Below are positions 40,542-52,980 of a stretch of 64,000 nucleotides of DNA, in pieces. The notes under the pieces are model-generated. The model saw only the letters and a program-made list of their open reading frames with translations. It was not told where the DNA came from and did no database searches. The DNA lies in assembly GCF_020532665.2 (NCBI RefSeq), contig NZ_JAIWPG020000001.1, positions 533,576 through 597,575 of the forward strand, read 5' to 3'. Numbering within the stretch: the stretch's first letter is position 1; each line of letters opens with the position of its first letter. Both the position numbers and the translations under genes were made by a program. Source of the DNA: Lelliottia sp. WAP21. Lineage in GTDB: Bacteria > Pseudomonadota > Gammaproteobacteria > Enterobacterales > Enterobacteriaceae.

Positions 40542-41363
40542 TTAAAGTTTTTTCAGCAACCTGTCAATAAATGCCGGCACCACTTCACTCGCCAGACCGT
40601 ACTGTTTCTCTTCAAATTCGCTGCCGACCTGGCTTGGTTCGAGATTCAACTCAACGGTATGCGCACCGTGCAGTTTTGCCTCATGGACAAAACCGGCAGC
40701 GGGATAGACGTGTCCGGACGTGCCGATGGCGATAAAGACGTCGGCCATCGCCAGAGCGCTGTAGATCTCATCCATCCCCAGCGGCATTTCACCGAACCAG
40801 ACGACGTGCGGACGCAAGGCTTGCGGGAACTGGCAGCAGTGGCATTTGTCATCCGGAGTAATGTCACCGGTCCAGTCCACGACCTGACCGCTCGATGAAC
40901 AGCGAACTTTGAGTAATTCGCCGTGCATGTGAATAATATGGCGATTACCGGCGCGTTCGTGCAGGTTGTCGATATTCTGGGTCACCAGCAGGAATCGATC
41001 GCCCAGGGCTTCTTCCAGTTTTGCCAGCGCTAAGTGCGCCGCATTCGGTGCAATGTCAGGGGACTGAAGCTGACGGCGGCGATCGTTATAAAATCTCTGC
41101 ACCAGATCGGGATTACGGGCGAAACCCTCCGGCGTGGCAACATCTTCCACGCGGTGTTCTTCCCACAAACCATCGGCTGCGCGAAATGTGCGGATACCGG
41201 ATTCTGCGGAAATTCCCGCGCCGGTTAATACGACAACTCTTGGCTTTTCCATACCTTCTGGCATCACCCTGTCTCTGAAAAAGATCCGCTGGCGTAAACG
41301 TTCACGCAGGCGGCGTTTAGTTTTACGAAAACGACCCAGTCGACCTAACCGACGCGACAGCAT
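40542..41363 (-). CDS. cobB: NAD-dependent protein deacylase (sirtuin) CobB
   Basis: Class III sirtuin that removes acetyl and succinyl groups from lysines. The NAD-binding [14 protein letters not shown], the catalytic [11 protein letters not shown] and IHMHGE, and the zinc cysteine cluster (CHCC) are intact. ATG 41363 matches the longer E. coli isoform start ([12 protein letters not shown]); a further upstream frame (from 41540) runs into nagK and is not used. Second gene of the nagK-cobB pair. Confidence 0.96.
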   Translation of the reverse strand: MLSRRLGRLGRFRKTKRRLRERLRQRIFFRDRVMPEGMEKPRVVVLTGAGISAESGIRTFRAADGLWEEHRVEDVATPEGFARNPDLVQRFYNDRRRQLQSPDIAPNAAHLALAKLEEALGDRFLLVTQNIDNLHERAGNRHIIHMHGELLKVRCSSSGQVVDWTGDITPDDKCHCCQFPQALRPHVVWFGEMPLGMDEIYSALAMADVFIAIGTSGHVYPAAGFVHEAKLHGAHTVELNLEPSQVGSEFEEKQYGLASEVVPAFIDRLLKKL

Positions 41364-41379
41364 AGTAACCTCTTTATTG

Positions 41380-42291
41380 CTAGCGAGTGAGATGGAGAAA
41401 TGCTGCTCCGCGCATCCCTCCAGCATCCCCATGACGCGCACGTTCGATACGCGGTACGCGGGCAACCGGCAGCAAATGACGGGGCAAACGCCCGGACAGT
41501 TGCTCCGTAATCGCCGTAAAGTTCGACAGCCCACCCCCAATCACCAGCAGGTCGGGATCGACTATGGTCAGAATATTGCCTAAGCACACCGCCAGCAGAT
41601 CGAGATAACGTTCTACGTGTTCCCGGGCCTGCGCATCCCCCTGCTCCCACAGCGTGATGATTTGCGGCGCCTCAAATTTTTGATGATAGAAGTGTTCGTA
41701 AAGCCATGCAAACCCACGGCCAGAGAGGTAGTTTTCGATGCACCCGTGTTGCCCGCATCCGCAGCGCACCAGAGGGAAATCGCGGCCAACCACCTCAAGC
41801 GCGTCGACGGGAAGACGAATATGCCCAAATTCACCGGTGATATAACTGCGCCCCGCGATCGGTTTGCCGTTAAAGACAATCCCACCGCCTACACCCGTTC
41901 CGAGGATCAAGCCCATGACGAGGGGCAATTGACGAAATTCCTCATCCCAGGCTTCCGAGAGGGCAAAACAGTTTGCATCGTTATCAAGACGCACGTCGCG
42001 ATCGAGACGGGCTGAGAGATCGGCGCGCAGCGGTTGACCACTGGCGGCAGGCACATTTGCCGCGTACAGCGTACCGTCGCCGGTTTCAGGCATACCAGGA
42101 ATGCCAATTCCGACAGAACCTTTCACACCAAAACGGGTATCAGCTTCGGCGACCAGAGTAACAATCGCCGACAGAAAGGCTTCGTAGCTCTCACGCGGCG
42201 TAGGAACACGGGTTTCCCACTGCAACCGGAGTTGTTCATCAAATACGCCAAGCGCAATTTTCGTGCCGCCAATATCAAATCCATAATACAT
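41380..42291 (-). CDS. nagK: N-acetylglucosamine kinase NagK
   Basis: ROK-family sugar kinase that phosphorylates GlcNAc released in peptidoglycan recycling; 303 aa as in E. coli. The ATP motif [13 protein letters not shown] is at the N-terminus, and the ROK zinc motif [17 protein letters not shown] in the middle. It precedes cobB by 16 bases. Confidence 0.96.
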   Translation of the reverse strand: MYYGFDIGGTKIALGVFDEQLRLQWETRVPTPRESYEAFLSAIVTLVAEADTRFGVKGSVGIGIPGMPETGDGTLYAANVPAASGQPLRADLSARLDRDVRLDNDANCFALSEAWDEEFRQLPLVMGLILGTGVGGGIVFNGKPIAGRSYITGEFGHIRLPVDALEVVGRDFPLVRCGCGQHGCIENYLSGRGFAWLYEHFYHQKFEAPQIITLWEQGDAQAREHVERYLDLLAVCLGNILTIVDPDLLVIGGGLSNFTAITEQLSGRLPRHLLPVARVPRIERARHGDAGGMRGAAFLHLTR

Positions 42292-42331
42292 AACGCATTC
42301 CTCTTTCTGATTTGGCGGCTAAACACATCGT

Positions 42332-42365
42332 CCTTCACGCGGCCCTTGCGTAGGCCGGGTGAAGG
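42332..42365. repeat. REP-like long hairpin between nagK and lolE
   Basis: CCTTCAC-GC-GGCC and GGCC-GG-GTGAAGG arms around an eight-base loop. A palindromic unit between tandem minus-strand genes; it ends with the CCCGGCCTACG-type REP core when read on the minus strand. Confidence 0.55.
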
Positions 42366-42398
42366 ATTTTGCGTATCAGACGGCCAATCATGACGTAA

Positions 42399-45587
<3,189 letters not shown>

Positions 45588-45625
45588 TTAAGCGTAAATG
45601 ACTGAAACCGTAAGCTTTGGTAATC

Positions 45626-45650
45626 ATTTATCCGAAAAATTCAGATAAAT
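45626..45650. repeat. Near-perfect palindrome between lolC and ycfT
   Basis: ATTTATC-c-GAA-aaa-TTC-a-GATAAAT: ten matched positions out of eleven around a three-base centre. It lies 90 bases upstream of lolC and about 145 upstream of ycfT, a good position for an operator of a dimeric regulator. Confidence 0.5.
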
Positions 45651-45793
45651 CAAAATGCTACCGGTTGTTAAAGGCCGCAGCACTCTCCACCTTTTCCTAA
45701 AATCGTCCCGATACAGACTCTTACCCATTACAACCCCTTTCCCTTCGCTCAGGATCGTCGGTCCGTTTATGGCAAAACAGGGTTCAGAGATCG

Positions 45794-46867
45794 ATGAAAC
45801 AAAAAGCATTATGGATAAATCAGATAAAGGGATTATGTATCTGCCTGGTGGTCATTTACCACTCGGTCATCACCTTTTATCCCCACCTTATCGGCTTACA
45901 GCTGCCGCTATCCGGTTTACTCGCAAAATGCTGGGTCTATTTTAATCTCTATCTTGCGCCGTTTCGCATGCCGGTATTTTTCTTTATCTCTGGCTATTTA
46001 ATACGCCGCTATATTGATGAAGTCGGCTGGCGAACCAGCCTGGATAAAAGGATCTGGAGCATAGTGTGGGTGCTGGCCCTGTGGGGAATCGTACAGTGGC
46101 AGGCGCTTATTCATATTAATGCCTGGCTGGCCCCCGAACGCGACCTGGCGACCGCTTCCAATGCCGCTTATGCCGATTCCCTGACGGGTTTCCTGCGCGG
46201 TATGCTGACGGCCAGCACCAGCCTCTGGTATCTCTATGCGTTGGTGGTTTACTTTACGCTGTGCAAACTGTTAAGCCGCTGGAAGCTGCCCGTACTCTGT
46301 GCGCTCGCGCTGGCAAGCGTCGCGATTAACTTCCTGCCCTTGCCCTGGTGGGGGATGAACAGCGTGGTGCGTAATATGATCTACTACAGCCTGGGTGCCT
46401 GGTTTGGCGCGCAGTTAATGGAGTGGATGAAAAGCCTGAAAATCAGCCGTTACTGGCTCCCCGTCGCGCTCTTTGGTGCCGTATCCGTCGTTTTATGGTT
46501 TGCTAACGTGCCGTTGCTGCTGTCGTTGCTCTCTATTTTGTTAATCATGAAATTGTTTTACAGCATCGAGCAGCGCTATGCCGTGCATCCCAACAATCTG
46601 CTTAACGTCGTGGGCTCGAATACGATTGCCATCTACACCACGCATCGGATCCTGATTGAAGCTTTCAGCCTCTTTTTCATCGGCGAACTCAACGCCGCCG
46701 ACTGGCCGGTTTGGGCTGAACTGACGCTCGTCCTGGTTTATCCCTTCGCCAGCCTGATTGTCTGTACGCTGGTTGGCCTGGGCGCACGTAAACTTTCCAG
46801 CGCTCTTTTTGGCGACATTTTCTTCACGCCCCCTGCCCGTCTGGCCCCGGTACAGGCTACGCGCTAA
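45794..46867 (+). CDS. ycfT: Inner-membrane acyltransferase-3 family protein YcfT
   Basis: Integral membrane protein of 357 aa with about ten helices, the E. coli length. It begins MKQKALWINQIKGLCICLVV, and the family's early His (VVIYHSVITFY) is present. Probable O-acyl transfer to an envelope component, but the substrate is unknown. Divergent from lolC. After it a GC-rich stem (46876-46893, CGCCCCC/GGGGGCG) precedes mfd. Confidence 0.93.
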   Translation: MKQKALWINQIKGLCICLVVIYHSVITFYPHLIGLQLPLSGLLAKCWVYFNLYLAPFRMPVFFFISGYLIRRYIDEVGWRTSLDKRIWSIVWVLALWGIVQWQALIHINAWLAPERDLATASNAAYADSLTGFLRGMLTASTSLWYLYALVVYFTLCKLLSRWKLPVLCALALASVAINFLPLPWWGMNSVVRNMIYYSLGAWFGAQLMEWMKSLKISRYWLPVALFGAVSVVLWFANVPLLLSLLSILLIMKLFYSIEQRYAVHPNNLLNVVGSNTIAIYTTHRILIEAFSLFFIGELNAADWPVWAELTLVLVYPFASLIVCTLVGLGARKLSSALFGDIFFTPPARLAPVQATR

Positions 46868-47014
46868 CCCTCTTTCGCCCCCACCCGGGGGCGAATTCCC
46901 CCTGCGTGCGGTTCCAGTTTGCTAATACAAAACGATCAAGGATAATAAAGACATTGCGTATCAGTGATATGCCCCAATACTGTTGGTATATCCATAAGAG
47001 ATCCTGACAAAGCT

Positions 47015-50000
47015 ATGCCTGAACAATATCGTTACTCTCTGCCCGGCAAAGCGGGCGACCAACGCCAGCTGGGTGAACTAACGGGTGCAGCCTGTGCCAC
47101 CCTCGTTGCGGAAATCGCTGAGCGCCATCCAGGCCCCGTGGTGCTTATCGCCCCGGATATGCAAAACGCCCTGCGTCTGCACGATGAAATTCGCCAGTTC
47201 ACCGACAGCCTGGTGTTTAGCCTGGCCGACTGGGAAACGCTGCCTTACGACAGCTTCTCCCCGCATCAGGAGATTATCTCCTCGCGTCTGTCCACTCTGT
47301 ATCAGTTGCCTTCCATGCAGCGTGGCGTGTTGATCGTTCCGGTGAATACCTTAATGCAGCGCGTGTGCCCCCATAGCTATCTGCATGGGCACGCCCTGGT
47401 AATGAAAAAGGGTCAGCGTCTGTCGCGTGATGCGCTGCGGATACAGCTCGACAGCGCCGGTTATCGTCATGTGGATCAGGTCATGGAGCATGGCGAATAC
47501 GCCACGCGTGGCGCACTGCTGGACCTCTACCCCATGGGGAGCAGCCAGCCTTACCGCCTGGATTTCTTTGATGATGAGATCGACAGCCTGCGCGTCTTTG
47601 ATGCGGATACCCAGCGCACGCTGGAAGAGGTCGAGGCGATAAATTTACTGCCAGCCCACGAATTCCCGACCGATAAAACCGCCATTGAGCTGTTCCGTAG
47701 TCAGTGGCGCGACCGCTTCGACGTGAAGCGCGACGCAGAACACATTTATCAGCAGGTCAGTAAAGGGACCTTGCCTGCGGGGATTGAGTACTGGCAGCCG
47801 TTATTCTTTAGTGAGCCGCTCCCTGCCCTCTTTAGCTATTTCCCGGCGTCCACGCTGGTGGTGAATACCGGCGATGTGGAATCCAGCGCCACCCGTTTCG
47901 AGAATGAAACCCGCGCGCGCTATGAGAACCGTGGCGTCGATCCCATGCGCCCGTTATTGCCGCCAGAACAGCTGTGGCTGCGCACCGACGAACTGTTCTC
48001 TGAGCTTAAGCGCTGGCCCCGCGTGCAGCTCAAAACCGAAAAACTGGCGGATAAAGCAGCAAACACCAACCTGGCTTTCGAGAAACTGCCGGATATCGCG
48101 GTTCAGGCACAGCAGAAGTCCCCGCTGGATAACCTGCGTCGATTCCTGGAATCCTTTAACGGACCGGTTATTTTCTCTGTCGAAAGTGAAGGACGTCGCG
48201 AAGCGCTGGGTGAACTGCTTGGGCGCATTAAAATCGCGCCTAAACGTATTTTGCGTCTGGATGAAGCCCGCGAGAGTGGACGTTATCTGATGATTGGCGC
48301 CGCTGAACATGGCTTTATCGACACCCTTAATAACCGGGCGCTAATCTGTGAAAGCGACCTGCTGGGTGAACGCGTCGCTCGTCGTCGACAGGACAGCCGT
48401 CGTACCATTAACCCTGATACCTTAATTCGCAACCTGGCTGAATTACATCCGGGCCAGCCGATCGTCCATCTGGAACATGGCGTGGGCCGCTATGCCGGCA
48501 TGACCACGCTGGAAGCTGGCGGGATTAAGGGCGAGTATCTGATGCTGACCTATGCCGGTGATGCAAAGCTCTATGTTCCGGTCTCTTCTTTGCACCTCAT
48601 CAGCCGTTATGCGGGCGGAGCAGAAGAAAACGCCCCGCTACACAAGCTTGGCGGTGACGTCTGGACGCGGGCGCGGCAGAAAGCAGCAGAAAAAGTGCGT
48701 GATGTGGCAGCAGAATTGCTGGATATCTATGCCCAACGCGCGGCGAAATCCGGCTATGCCTTTAAGCATAATAAAGAGCAGTATCAGCTTTTCTGTGACA
48801 GCTTCCCGTTTGAAACCACGCCGGATCAGGCCCAGGCTATTAACGCCGTGCTTAGCGATATGTGCCAACCGCTGGCGATGGATCGTCTGGTGTGCGGCGA
48901 CGTTGGCTTCGGTAAAACCGAAGTCGCCATGCGCGCCACCTTCCTGGCGGTAGAAAATAACAAGCAGGTGGCCGTGCTGGTTCCGACCACGCTACTCGCC
49001 CAGCAGCACTACGACAACTTCCGCGATCGTTTTGCAAACTGGCCGGTTCGGATCGAAATGCTGTCACGTTTTCGCAGTGCCAAAGAACAGGCGCAGATCC
49101 TTGAGCAGGCCAGTGAAGGCAAGATCGATATTCTGATCGGCACGCATAAGTTGCTGCAAAGTGACGTGAAATGGAAAGATTTGGGCCTGCTTATCGTTGA
49201 TGAGGAACACCGTTTTGGGGTCCGTCATAAAGAGCGCATCAAGGCCATGCGTGCCGATGTGGATATTTTGACCCTGACGGCGACCCCGATCCCGCGTACG
49301 TTGAACATGGCAATGAGCGGCATGCGCGATCTCTCTATTATTGCCACGCCACCTGCACGCCGCCTTGCGGTGAAAACCTTCGTGCGCGAGTACGACAGCC
49401 TGGTGGTTCGTGAAGCCATCCTCCGTGAAGTCTTGCGCGGTGGTCAGGTTTACTATCTGTTCAATGATGTGGAAAACATTCAAAAAGCCGCGGATAAGCT
49501 GGCGGCACTGGTGCCGGAAGCACGCATTGCGATTGGTCACGGGCAGATGCGCGAGCGCGAGCTGGAACGGGTGATGAACGATTTCCATCACCAGCGTTTC
49601 AACGTGCTGGTCTGTACCACCATCATCGAAACCGGTATAGATATTCCCACCGCCAACACCATCATCATTGAGCGGGCCGATCACTTTGGCCTGGCCCAGC
49701 TTCACCAGCTGCGCGGGCGCGTTGGACGTTCACATCATCAGGCCTACGCCTGGCTGATGACACCGCACCCTAAAGCCATGACCACGGATGCGCAGAAGCG
49801 TCTGGAAGCCATTGCGTCACTGGAGGATTTAGGCGCGGGCTTTGCACTGGCAACGCACGATCTGGAAATTCGTGGCGCAGGGGAGCTGCTGGGAGAGGAC
49901 CAAAGCGGGTCCATGGAAACCATCGGCTTCTCGCTCTATATGGAACTGCTGGAAAACGCCGTAGACGCGCTGAAAGCGGGGCGTGAGCCTTCTCTTGAAG

Positions 50001-50461
50001 ACCTCACCAGCCAGCAAACCGAAGTTGAGCTGCGTATGCCTTCGCTGTTGCCGGACGATTATATTCCGGATGTGAACACGCGTCTGTCGTTCTACAAACG
50101 CATTGCCAGCGCGAAAAAAGAGGCAGAACTGGAGGAGATCAAAGTCGAGCTGATTGACCGATTTGGTCTTTTACCGGATGCCGCACGCACCCTGCTGGAG
50201 GTTGCCTCTCTCCGCCAGCAGGCGCAAAAGCTGGGCATTCGTAAACTCGAAAGCCATGAGAAAGGCGGAACGATTGAGTTTGCCGAGAAAAATCACGTTG
50301 ACCCGATGTGGTTGATTGGACTGCTGCAAAAGCAACCTCAGCATTTCCGTCTGGACGGGCCTACGCGCCTGAAGTTCACCCAGGATTTAGCGGACCGCAA
50401 AGTTCGCATGGAGTGGGTTAATCAGTTTATGCGCCAGCTTGCTGAGAACAGCATAGCCTGA
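47015..50461 (+). CDS. mfd: Transcription-repair coupling factor Mfd
   Basis: Superfamily 2 translocase of 1148 aa that removes stalled RNA polymerase at lesions and recruits UvrAB. UvrB-homology region in the first third, RNAP-interaction region in the middle, then helicase motifs: Walker A GDVGFGKTE, DEEH box (VDEEHRFG), and the TRG motif further on. ATG 47015 gives the E. coli length; the start at 46964 is rejected. Confidence 0.99.
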   Translation: MPEQYRYSLPGKAGDQRQLGELTGAACATLVAEIAERHPGPVVLIAPDMQNALRLHDEIRQFTDSLVFSLADWETLPYDSFSPHQEIISSRLSTLYQLPSMQRGVLIVPVNTLMQRVCPHSYLHGHALVMKKGQRLSRDALRIQLDSAGYRHVDQVMEHGEYATRGALLDLYPMGSSQPYRLDFFDDEIDSLRVFDADTQRTLEEVEAINLLPAHEFPTDKTAIELFRSQWRDRFDVKRDAEHIYQQVSKGTLPAGIEYWQPLFFSEPLPALFSYFPASTLVVNTGDVESSATRFENETRARYENRGVDPMRPLLPPEQLWLRTDELFSELKRWPRVQLKTEKLADKAANTNLAFEKLPDIAVQAQQKSPLDNLRRFLESFNGPVIFSVESEGRREALGELLGRIKIAPKRILRLDEARESGRYLMIGAAEHGFIDTLNNRALICESDLLGERVARRRQDSRRTINPDTLIRNLAELHPGQPIVHLEHGVGRYAGMTTLEAGGIKGEYLMLTYAGDAKLYVPVSSLHLISRYAGGAEENAPLHKLGGDVWTRARQKAAEKVRDVAAELLDIYAQRAAKSGYAFKHNKEQYQLFCDSFPFETTPDQAQAINAVLSDMCQPLAMDRLVCGDVGFGKTEVAMRATFLAVENNKQVAVLVPTTLLAQQHYDNFRDRFANWPVRIEMLSRFRSAKEQAQILEQASEGKIDILIGTHKLLQSDVKWKDLGLLIVDEEHRFGVRHKERIKAMRADVDILTLTATPIPRTLNMAMSGMRDLSIIATPPARRLAVKTFVREYDSLVVREAILREVLRGGQVYYLFNDVENIQKAADKLAALVPEARIAIGHGQMRERELERVMNDFHHQRFNVLVCTTIIETGIDIPTANTIIIERADHFGLAQLHQLRGRVGRSHHQAYAWLMTPHPKAMTTDAQKRLEAIASLEDLGAGFALATHDLEIRGAGELLGEDQSGSMETIGFSLYMELLENAVDALKAGREPSLEDLTSQQTEVELRMPSLLPDDYIPDVNTRLSFYKRIASAKKEAELEEIKVELIDRFGLLPDAARTLLEVASLRQQAQKLGIRKLESHEKGGTIEFAEKNHVDPMWLIGLLQKQPQHFRLDGPTRLKFTQDLADRKVRMEWVNQFMRQLAENSIA

Positions 50462-50470
50462 CGAAACGCT

Positions 50471-50500
50471 GGCCCCGGTGATGCATCGCACGCCGGGGCC
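50471..50500. repeat. GC-rich hairpin after mfd
   Basis: GGCCCCGG and CCGGGGCC arms around a 14-base centre, 10 bases past the mfd stop. A REP-like or transcript-end structure; no T run. Confidence 0.45.
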
Positions 50501-50617
50501 GACAATTTACAAACTCTTTGCATTCCCCCTGGACTTCCCGACACATCCCTTCGCCATAATGATCCCTTGATCCTCAGATAACAATAACCACATTATTACT
50601 ATGGATTTCTGGTACTT

Positions 50618-51574
50618 ATGATGACTCAGCGTTTAACACACTGGCTAACTCTTCTGGCTCTGGTTGCGACCGTCGCCGTCACCCTTCCCGCCCGGGCCAA
50701 TACCTGGCCCTTGCCACCCGCGGGCAGTCGTCTGGTGGGAGAAAACCGTTTCCACGTGGTTGAAAATGATGGCGGATCGCTTGAAGCGATTGCCAAAAAA
50801 TATAACGTGGGCTTCCTGGCACTTTTGCAGGCTAATCCGGGCGTCGATCCCTATGTTCCTCGCGCGGGCAGCGTGCTGACGATCCCTCTGCAAAGCCTGC
50901 TTCCCGATGCCCCGCGTGAAGGCCTGGTGATTAATCTGGCTGAACTTCGCCTCTACTATTACCCGCCCGGGCAAAATAACGTCACGGTGTACCCTATCGG
51001 AATCGGTCAGTTGGAGGGCGATACCCTGACGCCAACCATGGTGACGACCGTGTCGGATAAGCGCGCTAACCCGACCTGGACGCCGACGGCTAATATCCGC
51101 GCACGCTATAAAGCGCAGGGAATAGATTTACCTGCGGTGGTTCCGGCAGGCCCGGATAACCCCATGGGCCATCACGCTATCCGCCTTGCCGCTTATGGGG
51201 GCGTTTATCTGCTCCATGGAACCAATGCGGATTTTGGCATTGGTATGCGTGTGAGTTCAGGATGCATACGTCTGCGTGACGGCGATATCGAAGCCCTCTT
51301 CCGCGAGATCGCGCCGGGCACAAAGGTCAACATCATTAATACGCCGATTAAAGTGTCTGAGGAGCCGGGCGGTAAACGTCTGGTGGAAATCCATCAGCCA
51401 CTTTCGAAGAATATTGGCGACGATCCGCAGACGCTCCCCATCGTCCTGACGCCTGCGATGCAAACGTTCAAAGCAGGAGCCAATAGCCAGGTTATGGAAC
51501 GAGCAATGGAAGCGCGTGCCGGTATGCCGGTGGATGTCACGCTGCATCAGGATGTTGCTCAGCAAACTCTGTAA
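50618..51574 (+). CDS. ldtC: L,D-transpeptidase LdtC (YcfS)
   Basis: Periplasmic enzyme that attaches Braun's lipoprotein to peptidoglycan. A signal peptide (about 28 residues, ending ARA) precedes a LysM-like domain (about 45-92) and a YkuD domain with H200 (LLHGTN) and C216 (SSGCIRLR). The 318-aa protein matches E. coli LdtC. Two ATGs in a row (50618, 50621) give one residue of uncertainty. Confidence 0.96.
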   Translation: MMTQRLTHWLTLLALVATVAVTLPARANTWPLPPAGSRLVGENRFHVVENDGGSLEAIAKKYNVGFLALLQANPGVDPYVPRAGSVLTIPLQSLLPDAPREGLVINLAELRLYYYPPGQNNVTVYPIGIGQLEGDTLTPTMVTTVSDKRANPTWTPTANIRARYKAQGIDLPAVVPAGPDNPMGHHAIRLAAYGGVYLLHGTNADFGIGMRVSSGCIRLRDGDIEALFREIAPGTKVNIINTPIKVSEEPGGKRLVEIHQPLSKNIGDDPQTLPIVLTPAMQTFKAGANSQVMERAMEARAGMPVDVTLHQDVAQQTL

Positions 51575-51583
51575 AGCGTGAAC

Positions 51584-51618
51584 AAAAAGGCCCTGCTCTT
51601 ATGAGCAGGGCCTTTTTT
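51584..51618. terminator. Bidirectional terminator between ldtC and bhsA
   Basis: AAAAAGGCCCTGCTC and GAGCAGGGCCTTTTTT arms around TTAT. T runs on both sides serve the convergent ldtC and bhsA. Confidence 0.93.
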
Positions 51619-51651
51619 ATTGCAGTGGCAGATATGAGGGTTCTGCGGTGC

Positions 51652-51909
51652 TTATTTGTAGATAACAGCGGTACCGTGCAGGTTATTTGGACCTGTCACA
51701 GAGGTAATACGGAATGATTTAGCGCCCATGGCATCCGCTTTTTGCGACAGTTGTTCTTCCAGTGAACCCAGGTTAGTGCCTGCATTCGCGGAGATGGTCC
51801 CGGCTTTTTGCTGGTCAGCAGGGGTGGATTGCACTTCAACAGCAGCGAAGCTGCCGAAAGAAAGGGAGCTCAGCACAGCGGCAGCGATCAGCGTTTTTAC
51901 GTTTTTCAT
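51652..51909 (-). CDS. bhsA: Multiple-stress outer-membrane protein BhsA (YcfR)
   Basis: DUF1471 periplasmic/outer-membrane stress protein of 85 aa, the E. coli length. Signal peptide MKNVKTLIAAAVLSSLSFGS...FA, mature protein beginning AVEVQSTPADQQKAGTIS. It is induced by stress, copper and biofilm conditions and affects copper permeability in E. coli, where ComR (next gene) represses it. Confidence 0.95.
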   Translation of the reverse strand: MKNVKTLIAAAVLSSLSFGSFAAVEVQSTPADQQKAGTISANAGTNLGSLEEQLSQKADAMGAKSFRITSVTGPNNLHGTAVIYK

Positions 51910-52113
51910 GTTTTAGACCTTTAGGCAGATGAATGTTTTGGCCGTTAATCATTTAATTAACGATCGATAGGTAAATGATAAGTGTGATCCAGGTCACTCG
52001 TCAACCCATTTTTATAACGACCATTAAATTAATTTTTTATCCCTTATTTTTCATATTCATATGGTGAATTTATTTTTCTGAAATCAACGCTGGTCGTGGC
52101 TGACAATTATTTT

Positions 52114-52132
52114 TATAATGGTTGTTCAACAA
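52114..52132 (+). promoter_or_regulatory. comR promoter -10 and overlapping palindrome
   Basis: TATAAT at 52114-52119, followed at once by TTGTT-C-AACAA (52122-52132), a perfect short palindrome lying at the expected start site. This is where a TetR-type repressor would bind to control its own gene. No -35 element is clear. Confidence 0.45.
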
Positions 52133-52154
52133 ATCAACAGAGGTACAACGGCAC

Positions 52155-52793
52155 ATGACAACCGACATCACGAGTTGCGTAAAAAAAAGCCGTGGCCGAC
52201 CAAAAGTGTTCGACAGGGAAGCGGCGCTCGATAAGGCCATGACACTGTTCTGGCAGCACGGCTATGAAGCCACCTCGCTCTCCGACCTGGTCGAAGCGAC
52301 GGGGGCCAAAGCACCCACGCTGTATGCAGAATTCACCAATAAAGAGGGTCTGTTCCGTGCGGTGCTGGACAGGTATATTTCCCGCTTTGCCGCGAAGCAT
52401 GAAGCCCAGCTCTTTTGTGAAGAGAAAACCGTTGAACAAGCGTTACTGGACTATTTCACGGCAGTTGCCACCTGCTTCACCAGCAAAGAGACGCCTGCCG
52501 GCTGCTTTATGATTAATACGTCTGCGACGCTTGCCGCTTCGTCCCGGGAGATCGCTAAAACGGTTAAGTCGCGCCATGCAATGCAGGAAGAGACCTTAAC
52601 CGCCTTTTTGACACAGCGACAAACCCGCGGCGAACTTCCGGCCCACTGTCATCCGCAGGAATTAGCGCAGTATCTGAACTGCATTCTTCAGGGGATGTCT
52701 ATCAGCGCCCGTGAAGGGGCGGATTTCGAAAAACTGCAAAGCATCACCCGCACCACGCTTCGTCTGTGGCCTGAACTGCTTAAAAACGCCTGA
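52155..52793 (+). CDS. comR: TetR-family copper-responsive repressor ComR (YcfQ)
   Basis: N-terminal helix-turn-helix (FWQHGYEATSLSDLVEATGAKAPTLY about 34-60) typical of TetR proteins, with a ligand-binding C-terminal domain. ATG 52155 starts MTTDITSC and gives 212 aa. E. coli ComR represses bhsA (comC) and is displaced by copper; the divergent bhsA here fits. Cysteines in the C-terminal part (for example ATCFTSKETPAGCF) could bind metal. Confidence 0.88.
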   Translation: MTTDITSCVKKSRGRPKVFDREAALDKAMTLFWQHGYEATSLSDLVEATGAKAPTLYAEFTNKEGLFRAVLDRYISRFAAKHEAQLFCEEKTVEQALLDYFTAVATCFTSKETPAGCFMINTSATLAASSREIAKTVKSRHAMQEETLTAFLTQRQTRGELPAHCHPQELAQYLNCILQGMSISAREGADFEKLQSITRTTLRLWPELLKNA

Positions 52794-52869
52794 TCGAGGG
52801 CGGCATGCCGCCCTCTCCTTCCTTAATCCTCTCTTTTATCAGTCAATTATCCCCCTAATTCCTTGGGTT

Positions 52870-52888
52870 GATAATGAGACTCTTTATC
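52870..52888 (+). promoter_or_regulatory. Fur box upstream of iutA
   Basis: Nineteen bases starting GATAATGA and ending TTTATC match the Fur consensus at 16 of 19 positions. It lies 93 bases upstream of iutA. Confidence 0.85.
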
Positions 52889-52920
52889 GGCAATATTCGC
52901 GTTTACATTTAAAATGCATT

Positions 52921-52939
52921 CACAATGCTCTGCATTGTG
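52921..52939. repeat. Inverted repeat before iutA
   Basis: CACAATGC-tct-GCATTGTG, perfect eight-base arms around three bases, between the Fur box and the iutA start. An operator or a 5' hairpin; no known protein site is recognised. Confidence 0.55.
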
Positions 52940-52980
52940 TGTTGACCTGCCTATAAAAAAGAGCGAATGCTCAATAAGGA

